From JAFAXD01 sp035472475 (lineage in GTDB: Bacteria; Pseudomonadota; Alphaproteobacteria; Rhizobiales; Xanthobacteraceae), in assembly GCA_035472475.1 (NCBI GenBank), contig DATIPA010000135.1:1-14680 (forward strand): a DNA stretch of 14,680 nt. The letters are read 5' to 3'. Both the position numbers and the translations under genes were made by a program. The notes beneath the pieces are model-generated. The model did no database searches and was not told where the DNA came from. It saw only the letters and a list, made by a program, of their open reading frames with translations. Positions 7,011 through 14,603 of this stretch are shown here, one piece after another (position 1 is the stretch's first letter; each line of letters starts with the position of its first letter).

Positions 7011-10000
7011 CTTCGTCACTTCCACAGCTCCGGTCGCGGTGCGGCCGAACCGATCCGGTCGGTACATGTCTTCCACATAGGCTTGCGGCAGAACGTACTG
7101 GCCCGGAGACACCACGCGCACCACGTACGCCACGGTGAACACCGCCGGACTGTCGCTGGTGCGATCGAACGCCGCGCCGAAATGGTCGTCGCGGAATTCG
7201 GCGTGCGTCGGCTCGGCCGCATCCTGGATCCACTCGAGCGTGCCGGCGTCGCCCGACGAGACCAGGTTCGGGTTGTCGATCTCGAACCCTGCCGGTAAAT
7301 AATCAGCGATCAGGACGCGGCCGTATTGCGGCTTGGGCTCGGTGACCTTGAGCACCACGACCAAGCGCGTGTTCTGCTTTACCTTGGCGGCATCGACCGG
7401 TTCACCAGCGGGCGTGTAATACGTCCGCTCGATCTTGAAACCGTTCTCGGCCGGCGGTTCGGGCACGACCGGCGCCCCGTTGATGGAGACCACCGCCTGC
7501 ATGGTGCCTTCGCCGGTATTCTCGATCCGCAACGGGGTTGCAAGGTCGGCCGGGCGGTAGGTGCGATAGAGCGCCTTGGTGAGCGGCTCGCCGCCGACGC
7601 GGAGCGAGATTTTTGCCTCCTTCTCCAACGCCCGGGCGGCGAGCGCCATCCAGGCGTTCTCCTGGGTTGAGGTGTATGTCGCATTGGCACGCGCGGTCTC
7701 GACCCGTTGTACCGCATTCGTGATGGTCGCCTGCGATGCACCGTTCTCGGCGGCCAGAGTTACGACCGCAGCGGCGTCGCGCAGGTTTGAGCCGTAGTCG
7801 GGCCTGCCGTGACCGACGTCGGTCGCAGATGCGAGCGTGGTCAGGGCCGCCGCATACACGCGGTCGGCGCGGCCGCGGTCCCCCATCATGGCAAGTGCTG
7901 CCGCGATCTGCGCGACCGCGACCGGCGAGCCCAGGTTGTCGAGCTGCGTATCGGCGAGATAGCGCAGATCCCCCACCGGGGCGATGCCATTGCGCGCCAG
8001 CACGTAGAGCGCATACGCGAGATCGATCCCGCCGTTCTTCTTGGGCTCAGGCGCATTGGCGGCGAAGTTGCGCAGCCGGTCGAGCGCGAGCTTGAACGCG
8101 ACGTCCGGAACCGCAAACCCGCGCTCGCGGGCGCGCGTCAGGAAGTCGGTGACGTAGGCGTCAAGCCAGGCGTCCTCGCCGCCGACCGACCAGAGCCCGA
8201 ACGAGCCGTTTCCTCCCTGTCGGGCGAGCAGCCGCTCGATCGCATCGCGGATACGCTGGTCGACGCTCGTGTCGAGCGCGACGCGTGCCTGCACGGCGAG
8301 GTCGTTGACGTAGAGCAGTGGCATCGCCCGGCTGGTGATCTGCTCGGAGCAGCCGAACGGATAGCGGTCGAGCGCCTGCAGGATCGTCGCCGCATCGAGT
8401 GCGGTCGACGGTCCGACCGAGACCGAGACGCTGCCGGTGCCGGCCACGAGATCGGCGAAGAGGTCGTTGGACAGCGTCAGGGCTTCGCCGCGCGCGATCG
8501 GCTTTACGGTCCGTCGCGCCAGAACTTGCGTCGCCGGTTTGGTGGTGAGCGAATAGTTGCGCGTGAGTGCAAAGCCGGCCGGTCCGTCGATGCTCACTTT
8601 GATGGCCGCCGTACCGGCGCCGGAGGTGGTGAGCGGCACCGCAAACGATTGGCGCTGTTTGGCGGCAAGCCGCAACGTCTGCGCACCGCCGGTCGCGGCA
8701 ATCGGGCCGTCGACCGCCACGCCGACCCGATATTCGCCTGCCGGGCCTTCAACGTTGTCGACCTCGAGTTGCATGTTGCCGCGGTCGCCAACCAGCAGGA
8801 ACCGCGGCAGGGTCGCAGTCAGCACCACCGGATCGCGCACCACGACATCGCCAACCGCACGCCCGACCTTGCTCTTCGACCAGGCGATCGCCATCACCCT
8901 CACGGTGCCGGCGAACTCCGGAATGTCGAACGTGACCTCGGCGTTGCCGTCACTACCGACCGCAACGACGCCGGAATAGAGCGCCAGCGGGGCCTGCGTA
9001 GGCGGGCTGCCCTGCAGTTCGCCGCCCTGGTCACCGCCGGACCGGATCTGCCCGCGCGTCCCCTGCATGCCATCGATCAGCTGGCCGTAGAGGTCGCGAA
9101 TGTCGGCACTGAGCTGGCGCTGGCCGAGATAGTAGTCGTCTGGCGCCGGCGGCTTGTAGTTGGTGAGGTTGAGGATCCCGACATCGACCGCCGCGACCAC
9201 GATGCGCGCCTCCTCGCCCGCAAGATTGGCGAGCTTGACCGGCACGCGCAGCGTTGCGTTGGGCCGTACGAGTTGCGGCACCGACAGATCGACCGCGATT
9301 GTCTTGGCGGCACGATCGATCGCAAACCATTGCACGCCGATGGCGCGGCTGGGCATGCGCCCCGCCGCGACGTCGAGCGGACGACGCAGTGTCGCGACCA
9401 CGTAGGCGCCGCTGCCCCAATCGCTCCCGACGTTGAGCGCGACCCGATTTGGGCCCTCGCGCACGTCCAGCCGGGTGGTCGCAAGGAGCTTGTCGCCGAA
9501 CACATTGATGGTGACGTTTCCAGCGGCCGCCGCATTAAATGACACGGTGAGCGGTTCACCCGGCCGGTATTCCGGCTTGTCGAGCGCGATCTCGAGCAGG
9601 TCAGGTGTGTCGGACCCCGCTTCGGCATAGAACCCGGCATCGAACGTCACCGATGTCGAGGGGCCGTTGGCATCCGGGCTGGCAACGTCGAGGCGGTAGC
9701 GCCCCCACGTCACTGGCAGCGCGAGCCGGCCGGGTTTGTCGGCCGCCAGATTGAGGTTACCGTCGGCGACACGCGACGTGCGCTTGACCGGTTCGTATTG
9801 CCAGGAGCCGTCCTGGCGGTACCACTGATAGCTGCTGTCGATCTTCAGCAGTTCGTAATGCACGCCGTTGCGCGCGAGCGCCTTGCCCTCGGGTGACACC
9901 ATCACGACGTCGAACGTCGCGGTCTCGCCCTCGCGCAACGCGCGGCCCGAAAACAGCGGTTTCACGCCGATCATGGGGGTCGCTGGAGACACCGGGAGCG

Positions 10001-12209
10001 TAAGCTTGCGCTCAACCGCGCGCCCGCCGCTCTCCGCCATGCGCACGACCACGTCGGCCTCGAGCGGCCGCGTGGTTTCGGGCAGCTTGCCGAGCGCGAT
10101 CGACAGCGTGGCTTTGCCCTTGTTGTCGGTCGCCGGCAGGTCCTCGAGCGGCTGCTCGGTCGCCGCGGCCTCCTCGCCTTCGTCCGCGGTGCCGAACTGA
10201 TAGCCGGCAAAGCCTGGACGACCGGGCACCGGTTTGACCTTCACTTCGCCCGAGAGTTCGAGTGCCGAGGCCGGCGCGCCATAAAGATAACGGCCGTCGA
10301 CCGTGACGCTGATCGGGGCGGACTTCGCGATCCGCGTCGCCGTGGTTGCGAGATCAAACTCGATCCGATCGGCGATATAGTCTTCGACCAGGAACGTGGT
10401 CTCGCCGACGCTTGGGCGCTTGGGGTCGGTATAGGCACGCACGTGCCAGGTTCCGGTGGTCGCCGTCGGGATGATCGGCACGTCGAAGCTGCGACCGCCC
10501 AGGCCCTGGTCGGCCACGACCGCGCGCCGGTACTCGACGCCGTCCGGGCGCTCGACCACCAGTGTGAGCGGCAGCCCCGGCGCGGCTACGTCCCGGCCGT
10601 CGCGTAGCAGGGCCGTGACATGCACGGTTTCGCCGGTGCGATAGACGCCGCGCTCGGTCACAACAAACGCGTCGAGCCCTTCGGTTGCCGGCCGGCCCGC
10701 GACGCCGCGATCGGACAGATCGAATGCCGGTGCGCTCAGATTGAGGAACGCGTAGTCGCCGCGCGGATCAGCCGCGACCATCAGGGCGGGCGCCGAGCCG
10801 CCCTCCCCGCGCGCCAGCCCGGGTTCGAACTTCGCGTAGCCGTTGGCGTCGGTCCAGCGCGTCGCCAGCACTTCATTGTTGCGCGCGATCAGCCGTAGTT
10901 CGACGTCACCGCGGGTCGCAGCGCTCGCAAGCGAGTGGACGAACACGTGCACGCCGTCCCCCGCCGAATAGGCGGTGAGCCCGAGATCGGAGACGATGAA
11001 CCATTGCGTCGCCAAGGCATCGTAGCTGTCGCTTGGGGGGCCGGCGGGCGCCGCCGACATCACGTACACGCCGGGTGCGAGATTGCCGACCGCCTGATCG
11101 ACCGGAAAAGCCGTCGTGGTCTCGGCATTGAGCTGCTGCTGCTCGACCTTGAGCTCCCCGCTCCACACGTTCGAACCGCGCTCGTTCGCAAGGCGCTCGA
11201 GCTCGTAGGGCCGCAGGTTGCGCTGGAAGTCCTCACTGACGATGGTGTCGAGCAGGTTGCGGTCGCCGATCCGGTAGATCGCGATCTTGATGCTGGGAGT
11301 GTTGACGCTCACCACCGGGATGCCGCGCTGGCCGCCACGCGGCAGCACATAGGCCTTGCCGACGAAGCGCGCGAGCGGTGTGCGGTCACGCACATAGACG
11401 GTGATATCGGCGGACTTGATCAGGTCCTCCTTGACCACCGACGGCAAGCCGGCGCGCAGCGTGACCGAATAATGTTCGCCGTGCTTCAACCCTTCGACAC
11501 AGAGCTGCTTGTCGTCGACCGACAGCGCCGGCTTGTCCTGTCCGGCGACCACGACAAAGGGTGAGAAATCGGTGCGGCGGCCGGGCAGCGCTTCGGAGAA
11601 CTGGAAGCACGCCCGCGGTGAGGCAGCGTCGGCATCGACCGAATAGTCGAGTAGCCGGAAGCCGTAGTCTTGGCGCAGCTTGTCGTAGGACGCCCGCACG
11701 GCCGCGTCCTCACGCAGCTCGAGCGAAAGCCGCAGCGAATCCAGCGCCGGCCGCCAGATTTTGCGGTCGGTAAAGCTGCGGCTGAGCGCCCGCAGGCTAT
11801 CGGCTTCCTGATCGCGGGTCGTCGCGCGCTGGTATGCGATGTAAGCCGCCGCCGAGGCGCGTTCGAGCAGCGCGGGGCGCTCGCGGTCGTCGGAGCTTGT
11901 CGTGTTCATGATGGTGCGCGCGAGACGCAGCCAATTCGCGCCGTCGTTGGGCGCCGACGCGACGATCTGCCCAAGAAGCTGCAGTGCAGTCTGAGAGTCG
12001 CCGCGTGCCAGCGCAGCATCGGCATCGCGCCGCAACGTCGCTACCGGCTTGGTAACGGTGCCGGCATCGGCTTTGACCTGGGCTTGCAACTTGATGCCAG
12101 CGTCCGCGAGGTCATCGCGTTGGAACGCCTTGTCGGCAGCGAATGTGGTGGAAACAGCGGCCAGCAACAGCGGCACGGCGAACAGGCCGGCCCGCAGAAC
12201 GGCGAGCAT
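7008..12209 (-). CDS. Periplasmic bacterial alpha-2-macroglobulin with thioester motif (YfhM type)
   Basis: This 1733-residue exported protein is a bacterial alpha-2-macroglobulin, a protease trap. Residues 1-24 are a signal peptide (MLAVLRAGLFAVPLLLAAVS, then TTFA before ADKAF). No lipobox cysteine is present, so it should be soluble in the periplasm, unlike lipoprotein YfhM of E. coli. Residues of about 45-190 look like TPR-type helices (LARGDSQTALQLLGQI, NWLRLA). Macroglobulin beta domains follow, with ERGVYRTGETVH near 517-528. A bait-like linker rich in G, Q and S (after DIRDLYGQLIDGMQG) lies at roughly 1035-1075. The thioester motif CSEQ is at 1287-1290 in YPFGCSEQITSRAMP, inside the helical thioester domain. 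The C-terminal part (about 1600-1733) resembles the receptor-binding-like beta domain. GGGAGG six bases before ATG 12209 is an excellent ribosome-binding site. pbpC follows with overlap, as in the known yfhM-pbpC pair. Confidence 0.93.
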   Translation of the reverse strand: MLAVLRAGLFAVPLLLAAVSTTFAADKAFQRDDLADAGIKLQAQVKADAGTVTKPVATLRRDADAALARGDSQTALQLLGQIVASAPNDGANWLRLARTIMNTTSSDDRERPALLERASAAAYIAYQRATTRDQEADSLRALSRSFTDRKIWRPALDSLRLSLELREDAAVRASYDKLRQDYGFRLLDYSVDADAASPRACFQFSEALPGRRTDFSPFVVVAGQDKPALSVDDKQLCVEGLKHGEHYSVTLRAGLPSVVKEDLIKSADITVYVRDRTPLARFVGKAYVLPRGGQRGIPVVSVNTPSIKIAIYRIGDRNLLDTIVSEDFQRNLRPYELERLANERGSNVWSGELKVEQQQLNAETTTAFPVDQAVGNLAPGVYVMSAAPAGPPSDSYDALATQWFIVSDLGLTAYSAGDGVHVFVHSLASAATRGDVELRLIARNNEVLATRWTDANGYAKFEPGLARGEGGSAPALMVAADPRGDYAFLNLSAPAFDLSDRGVAGRPATEGLDAFVVTERGVYRTGETVHVTALLRDGRDVAAPGLPLTLVVERPDGVEYRRAVVADQGLGGRSFDVPIIPTATTGTWHVRAYTDPKRPSVGETTFLVEDYIADRIEFDLATTATRIAKSAPISVTVDGRYLYGAPASALELSGEVKVKPVPGRPGFAGYQFGTADEGEEAAATEQPLEDLPATDNKGKATLSIALGKLPETTRPLEADVVVRMAESGGRAVERKLTLPVSPATPMIGVKPLFSGRALREGETATFDVVMVSPEGKALARNGVHYELLKIDSSYQWYRQDGSWQYEPVKRTSRVADGNLNLAADKPGRLALPVTWGRYRLDVASPDANGPSTSVTFDAGFYAEAGSDTPDLLEIALDKPEYRPGEPLTVSFNAAAAGNVTINVFGDKLLATTRLDVREGPNRVALNVGSDWGSGAYVVATLRRPLDVAAGRMPSRAIGVQWFAIDRAAKTIAVDLSVPQLVRPNATLRVPVKLANLAGEEARIVVAAVDVGILNLTNYKPPAPDDYYLGQRQLSADIRDLYGQLIDGMQGTRGQIRSGGDQGGELQGSPPTQAPLALYSGVVAVGSDGNAEVTFDIPEFAGTVRVMAIAWSKSKVGRAVGDVVVRDPVVLTATLPRFLLVGDRGNMQLEVDNVEGPAGEYRVGVAVDGPIAATGGAQTLRLAAKQRQSFAVPLTTSGAGTAAIKVSIDGPAGFALTRNYSLTTKPATQVLARRTVKPIARGEALTLSNDLFADLVAGTGSVSVSVGPSTALDAATILQALDRYPFGCSEQITSRAMPLLYVNDLAVQARVALDTSVDQRIRDAIERLLARQGGNGSFGLWSVGGEDAWLDAYVTDFLTRARERGFAVPDVAFKLALDRLRNFAANAPEPKKNGGIDLAYALYVLARNGIAPVGDLRYLADTQLDNLGSPVAVAQIAAALAMMGDRGRADRVYAAALTTLASATDVGHGRPDYGSNLRDAAAVVTLAAENGASQATITNAVQRVETARANATYTSTQENAWMALAARALEKEAKISLRVGGEPLTKALYRTYRPADLATPLRIENTGEGTMQAVVSINGAPVVPEPPAENGFKIERTYYTPAGEPVDAAKVKQNTRLVVVLKVTEPKPQYGRVLIADYLPAGFEIDNPNLVSSGDAGTLEWIQDAAEPTHAEFRDDHFGAAFDRTSDSPAVFTVAYVVRVVSPGQYVLPQAYVEDMYRPDRFGRTATGAVEVTK

Positions 12210-12411
12210 CGGTAGCCTCCCTCGTCAGGCAACCCATCCACCCAAAGGTAAGTGAATGGAACAAACTTGTCGGTGTTTTGACGCGCGAGCGCCATTCCGG
12301 TTCACAGCCGCACAGAGCCCCGCGACCGAGATCGCAAGTCACACGAAGTTGTGCGCGTAAAATATTGCTTCAGCTAGCTTTTTATCCGACGCCCGCTACC
12401 CGGCAGGCGCG
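12210..12411 (-). other. 202-bp gap upstream of the macroglobulin gene; probable promoter region
   Basis: No gene is supportable here. The gap separates two minus-strand genes and is much longer than any junction in the six-gene run below it, so a promoter for that run is likely here. AT-rich tracts (ATAAAAAGCTAGC and CAATATTTTACG on the minus strand, near 12360-12390) could belong to it or to the 3' end of the upstream gene. I could not match a convincing -35/-10 pair, and no strong terminator hairpin with a T-run is present. Confidence 0.4.
12216..12221 (-). promoter_or_regulatory. Strong ribosome-binding site of the macroglobulin gene
   Basis: On the minus strand GGGAGG stands six bases before ATG 12209. 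It fixes the start of the macroglobulin and marks efficient translation of the first gene of the run. Confidence 0.8.
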
Positions 12412-12861
12412 TTATTGCGTCTTCTGTGGCGGCTTTTTTTGCTGCTGCTTCGCCTTTTTCGCTCCGACCAACGGCTGCTGCTGCTGGGCGAAGTCCGGTT
12501 GCGGGTTCGGGCTCGCAGCACTCTCCATCGGCGGAACCGGGTTGTCGACGCCGACGGTCACCAGCAGGCATTCCAGCACTTCGACGTAACTCGGCATCCC
12601 GCCATCTTCGGTTTGGCCGACGCAGCGCGTCTTCTCTGCCGCCGAGTACTTGGACCAGTTCTGCACGAGCTGCTCGTGCGCGCTCTCCTCATCGTTCATG
12701 CAGCTTTGGTAGTCCTGCGAGACCGCCAGGTCCATTGATTGGTTGATGGCAGCCGCCGCTTTGCAGCTAGGCGCGACACTAAACTTGGGAGGCAAGTCAG
12801 CCACCATCACGACCGAGCCGGTCAGCGCACCGACCAGAAAGATGGGAAGCGTGATATTCAT
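12412..12861 (-). CDS. Small exported four-cysteine protein with Gln/Lys-rich tail, function unknown
   Basis: This 149-residue protein is not one whose function I recognise. The start at ATG 12861 is set by GGAGG six bases upstream (12868-12872); an in-frame start 48 bp earlier would add 16 basic residues ahead of the signal peptide. Residues 1-21 (MNITLPIFLVGALTGSVVMV, then A) look like a signal peptide or anchor. The mature part has four cysteines, C33, C54, C80 and C98, in the contexts PSCKAA, YQSCMNDEESA, KTRCVGQ and LECLL. They could form two disulphides around a short helical domain. The motif GGMPSYVEVLECL (88-99) looks conserved, and I have a vague memory of similar rhizobial hypothetical proteins. 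Residues from about 107 are Pro-, Gln- and Lys-rich low complexity, ending in KKAKQQQKKPPQKTQ. It lies 202 bp upstream of the macroglobulin on the same strand, so a link is possible but not shown. Confidence 0.8.
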   Translation of the reverse strand: MNITLPIFLVGALTGSVVMVADLPPKFSVAPSCKAAAAINQSMDLAVSQDYQSCMNDEESAHEQLVQNWSKYSAAEKTRCVGQTEDGGMPSYVEVLECLLVTVGVDNPVPPMESAASPNPQPDFAQQQQPLVGAKKAKQQQKKPPQKTQ

Positions 12862-12867
12862 GACAGG

Positions 12868-12872
12868 CCTCC
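12868..12872 (-). promoter_or_regulatory. Ribosome-binding site deciding the start of the four-cysteine protein
   Basis: On the minus strand GGAGG lies six bases before ATG 12861. It favours this start over the in-frame upstream ATG at 12909, which would place a basic stretch before the signal peptide. Confidence 0.75.
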
Positions 12873-13010
12873 GCCGCGATCGCTGCGACCAATGGTGTTG
12901 GTAAGCCACATCATGGCCGCGTTCAAGTCGGTATCAGCGTGACGCGAATCCGCACTTGCGACACAGAGTGAAGGGTGCGCGGCGCATCCAGCGGTACCAG
13001 CTTCCGTGCA

Positions 13011-13037
13011 CTGTAACATATCCGTCACAGTTTGTGA
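13011..13037. promoter_or_regulatory. Nested palindromes in the divergent promoter region, possible operator
   Basis: The 281-bp divergent gap (12862-13142) has no gene. Two overlapping inverted repeats stand in it: CTGTAAC-ATATCC-GTCACAG (13011-13030, one mismatch) and TCACA-GTT-TGTGA (13025-13037). They lie about 105-130 bp before the FadL-type gene and could be an operator for it, for the divergent gene, or both. The regulator is unknown, and I could not assign -35/-10 boxes with confidence. Elements this short can arise by chance. Confidence 0.3.
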
Positions 13038-13142
13038 TTTGTCGCGCGGTCAAGCGATCGTGAGCCTTGCTGACTGGGGCCCGACAGCGCATCGTGGCCA
13101 ACAATCAACAATAAGCGAACATGCGCCGTGGGGGCGGGGACA

Positions 13143-14468
13143 ATGGGGAAGCATCGAATCCGGATTCTCGGAACGACCGCGCTTGTCGCGCTTGCGGTCG
13201 GGACAACACAGGCCGTTGCCGGCGGCCTAGCACTGCGTGAGCAGAGCGCGTGGGGCGAAGGCACCTCTTATGCAGGCGTTGCGGCCGGGGGATCTCTGTC
13301 CGCGATGTTCTGGAACCCGGCGACGATTACACAAACGGGCAAGATGGCGATCGAGGCATCGACCTCCGTCCTGTTCCCGCAGTCGTCGCAGACTGGAACA
13401 GCGACATTTCTGACGCCCCCGCTCTCCGCCCTCACCCCCTTCGGTTTTACCGATCAAACGCCCAACAGCAGCGAGGCCGCGGTGCTTCCGTCGGGATATG
13501 TTTCCATGCAGTTGAACGACCGAATCTGGTTTGGCTTGTCGTTCAACTCGCCATTCGGATTGTCGACGAACTTCGAGAACCCGGGGTGGGCCGGCGCGTT
13601 CTATGCGCAGAGCAGCTCGCTTCGGACGTACAACGGCACACCGACGGTCGCGATCAAGATCACGGACTGGCTGAGCGTCGGCGGCGGCCTCCAGATTCAA
13701 TATGCCGAGCCGCATTTGATGTTTGCGACTGGCGCCACGGCCCCAGGAACTCCAACTCTGGGCCTGCTCACCGGCCATGGTTGGACGGTCGGCTGGACCG
13801 CAGGCGTGACGCTGACACCGACGCCGTGGACGCAGATCGGCCTGGGGTATCGCTCGGCACTCAATCAGGAGATAGACGGAAGCTTCGTTGCCGGCAGCGC
13901 GGGTTCGACTGCAATCACAACGGTCAGGTGGCCCGACAGCGCAAGCTTGGGCGTGCGCCAGGGCATCACGTCGAATCTGACCTTACTAGGCACGGTCGAA
14001 TGGACGGGGTGGAAGCGCATCGGCACGTCGGTGGTCAACCAGTCGAACGGCTCGCCCACGCTGGCGCCAAACGGCCTCCCGGTCGTACTTCCGTTCCAGT
14101 TCAACGACGGCTGGTTCTACTCGGTTGGTCTGGAATACGTCTACTCGCCGAGTTGGATTTTCCGCGGTGGCGTCGGCTTCGAAAAGAGCCCGATCACGGA
14201 TCAGGTCCGCATTCCGCTGCTGCCGGACGATGACCGAATGTGGTACTCGATCGGCGCGACCAACAGGATCACCCCCAGTATCAGTGTCGACCTCGCCTAT
14301 TCGTTTGTCGACGTGAAGACCGCACCGCTCAATGTGGTCCCCGGCAATCCGTGGTTTAACGGGGCGGTAAGCTACGTCGGCACCTCGCACGCAAGCGTCA
14401 GCATCTTTTCGATCGGCGTGAAGTATAAGCTCGACGAACCGCCGCCACCGGTCGCAACCCGCGGATAA
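13143..14468 (+). CDS. OmpP1/FadL-family outer-membrane channel
   Basis: This 441-residue outer-membrane protein is predicted to be a beta barrel for uptake of hydrophobic compounds such as fatty acids. From ATG 13143 the signal peptide is residues 1-26 (MGKHRIRILGTTALVALAVG, then TTQAVA). The mature N-terminus, GGLALREQSAWGEGTSYAG, resembles the FadL hatch region. N58-P59-A60 in FWNPATIT matches the conserved NPA turn of the family. Alternating hydrophobic and polar strands rich in aromatic residues follow to the last strand, IFSIGVKYKL. The protein does not end in the usual aromatic residue of barrel proteins but carries an 11-residue tail, DEPPPPVATRG. A GTG at 13128 would add five residues, MGAGT; I prefer the ATG because the signal peptide then starts normally. 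No partner gene is adjacent, and a hairpin 21 bp after the stop suggests a single-gene unit. The real substrate is unknown. Confidence 0.9.
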   Translation: MGKHRIRILGTTALVALAVGTTQAVAGGLALREQSAWGEGTSYAGVAAGGSLSAMFWNPATITQTGKMAIEASTSVLFPQSSQTGTATFLTPPLSALTPFGFTDQTPNSSEAAVLPSGYVSMQLNDRIWFGLSFNSPFGLSTNFENPGWAGAFYAQSSSLRTYNGTPTVAIKITDWLSVGGGLQIQYAEPHLMFATGATAPGTPTLGLLTGHGWTVGWTAGVTLTPTPWTQIGLGYRSALNQEIDGSFVAGSAGSTAITTVRWPDSASLGVRQGITSNLTLLGTVEWTGWKRIGTSVVNQSNGSPTLAPNGLPVVLPFQFNDGWFYSVGLEYVYSPSWIFRGGVGFEKSPITDQVRIPLLPDDDRMWYSIGATNRITPSISVDLAYSFVDVKTAPLNVVPGNPWFNGAVSYVGTSHASVSIFSIGVKYKLDEPPPPVATRG

Positions 14469-14489
14469 GCGGCCACGAGGATGAGATCG

Positions 14490-14516
14490 ACGGGCCCCGG
14501 AAACACCGGGGCCCGT
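14490..14516 (+). terminator. Probable intrinsic terminator of the FadL-type gene
   Basis: A perfect 11-bp GC-rich stem, ACGGGCCCCGG (14490-14500) against CCGGGGCCCGT (14506-14516), encloses the 5-nt loop AAACA and begins 21 bp after the stop codon. The following bases (TGTGCTCTTGG) are only moderately T-rich, so termination may be less than complete, but the position and stem strength fit. Confidence 0.75.
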
Positions 14517-14603
14517 TGTGCTCTTGGACTAGCGGCTATACGCCCGTCACACTGATTTGTGCTATCTAGCGCGCGTCGCGCCGGCCGGTCCGCGCGACGC
14601 GAC
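14517..14603 (+). other. Short gap before the tRNA; presumed tRNA promoter
   Basis: No gene is visible. TATCTA at 14563-14568 could serve as a -10 box for the tRNA, but the bases 17 bp upstream do not resemble a -35 box, so the promoter call is tentative. Confidence 0.25.

Noticed and set aside
7009..7233. Extension of pbpC upstream of 7008
   Set aside because: The frame is open for 75 more codons, but the peptide is Arg/Gly-rich without motifs and lies entirely inside the conserved C-terminus of the macroglobulin gene.
7809..9542. A 577-codon open frame on the plus strand opposite the macroglobulin gene
   Set aside because: Its translation is rich in Arg, Gly and Asp with no recognisable domain, no ribosome-binding site was evident, and it lies wholly antisense to a gene with clear family motifs. 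Long antisense frames are expected in DNA of this GC content.
12143..12589. A plus-strand frame encoding a cysteine- and phenylalanine-rich peptide
   Set aside because: The CCCF-type stretches are the reverse complement of the Gln/Lys-rich tail of the minus-strand four-cysteine protein, and no start signal supports it.
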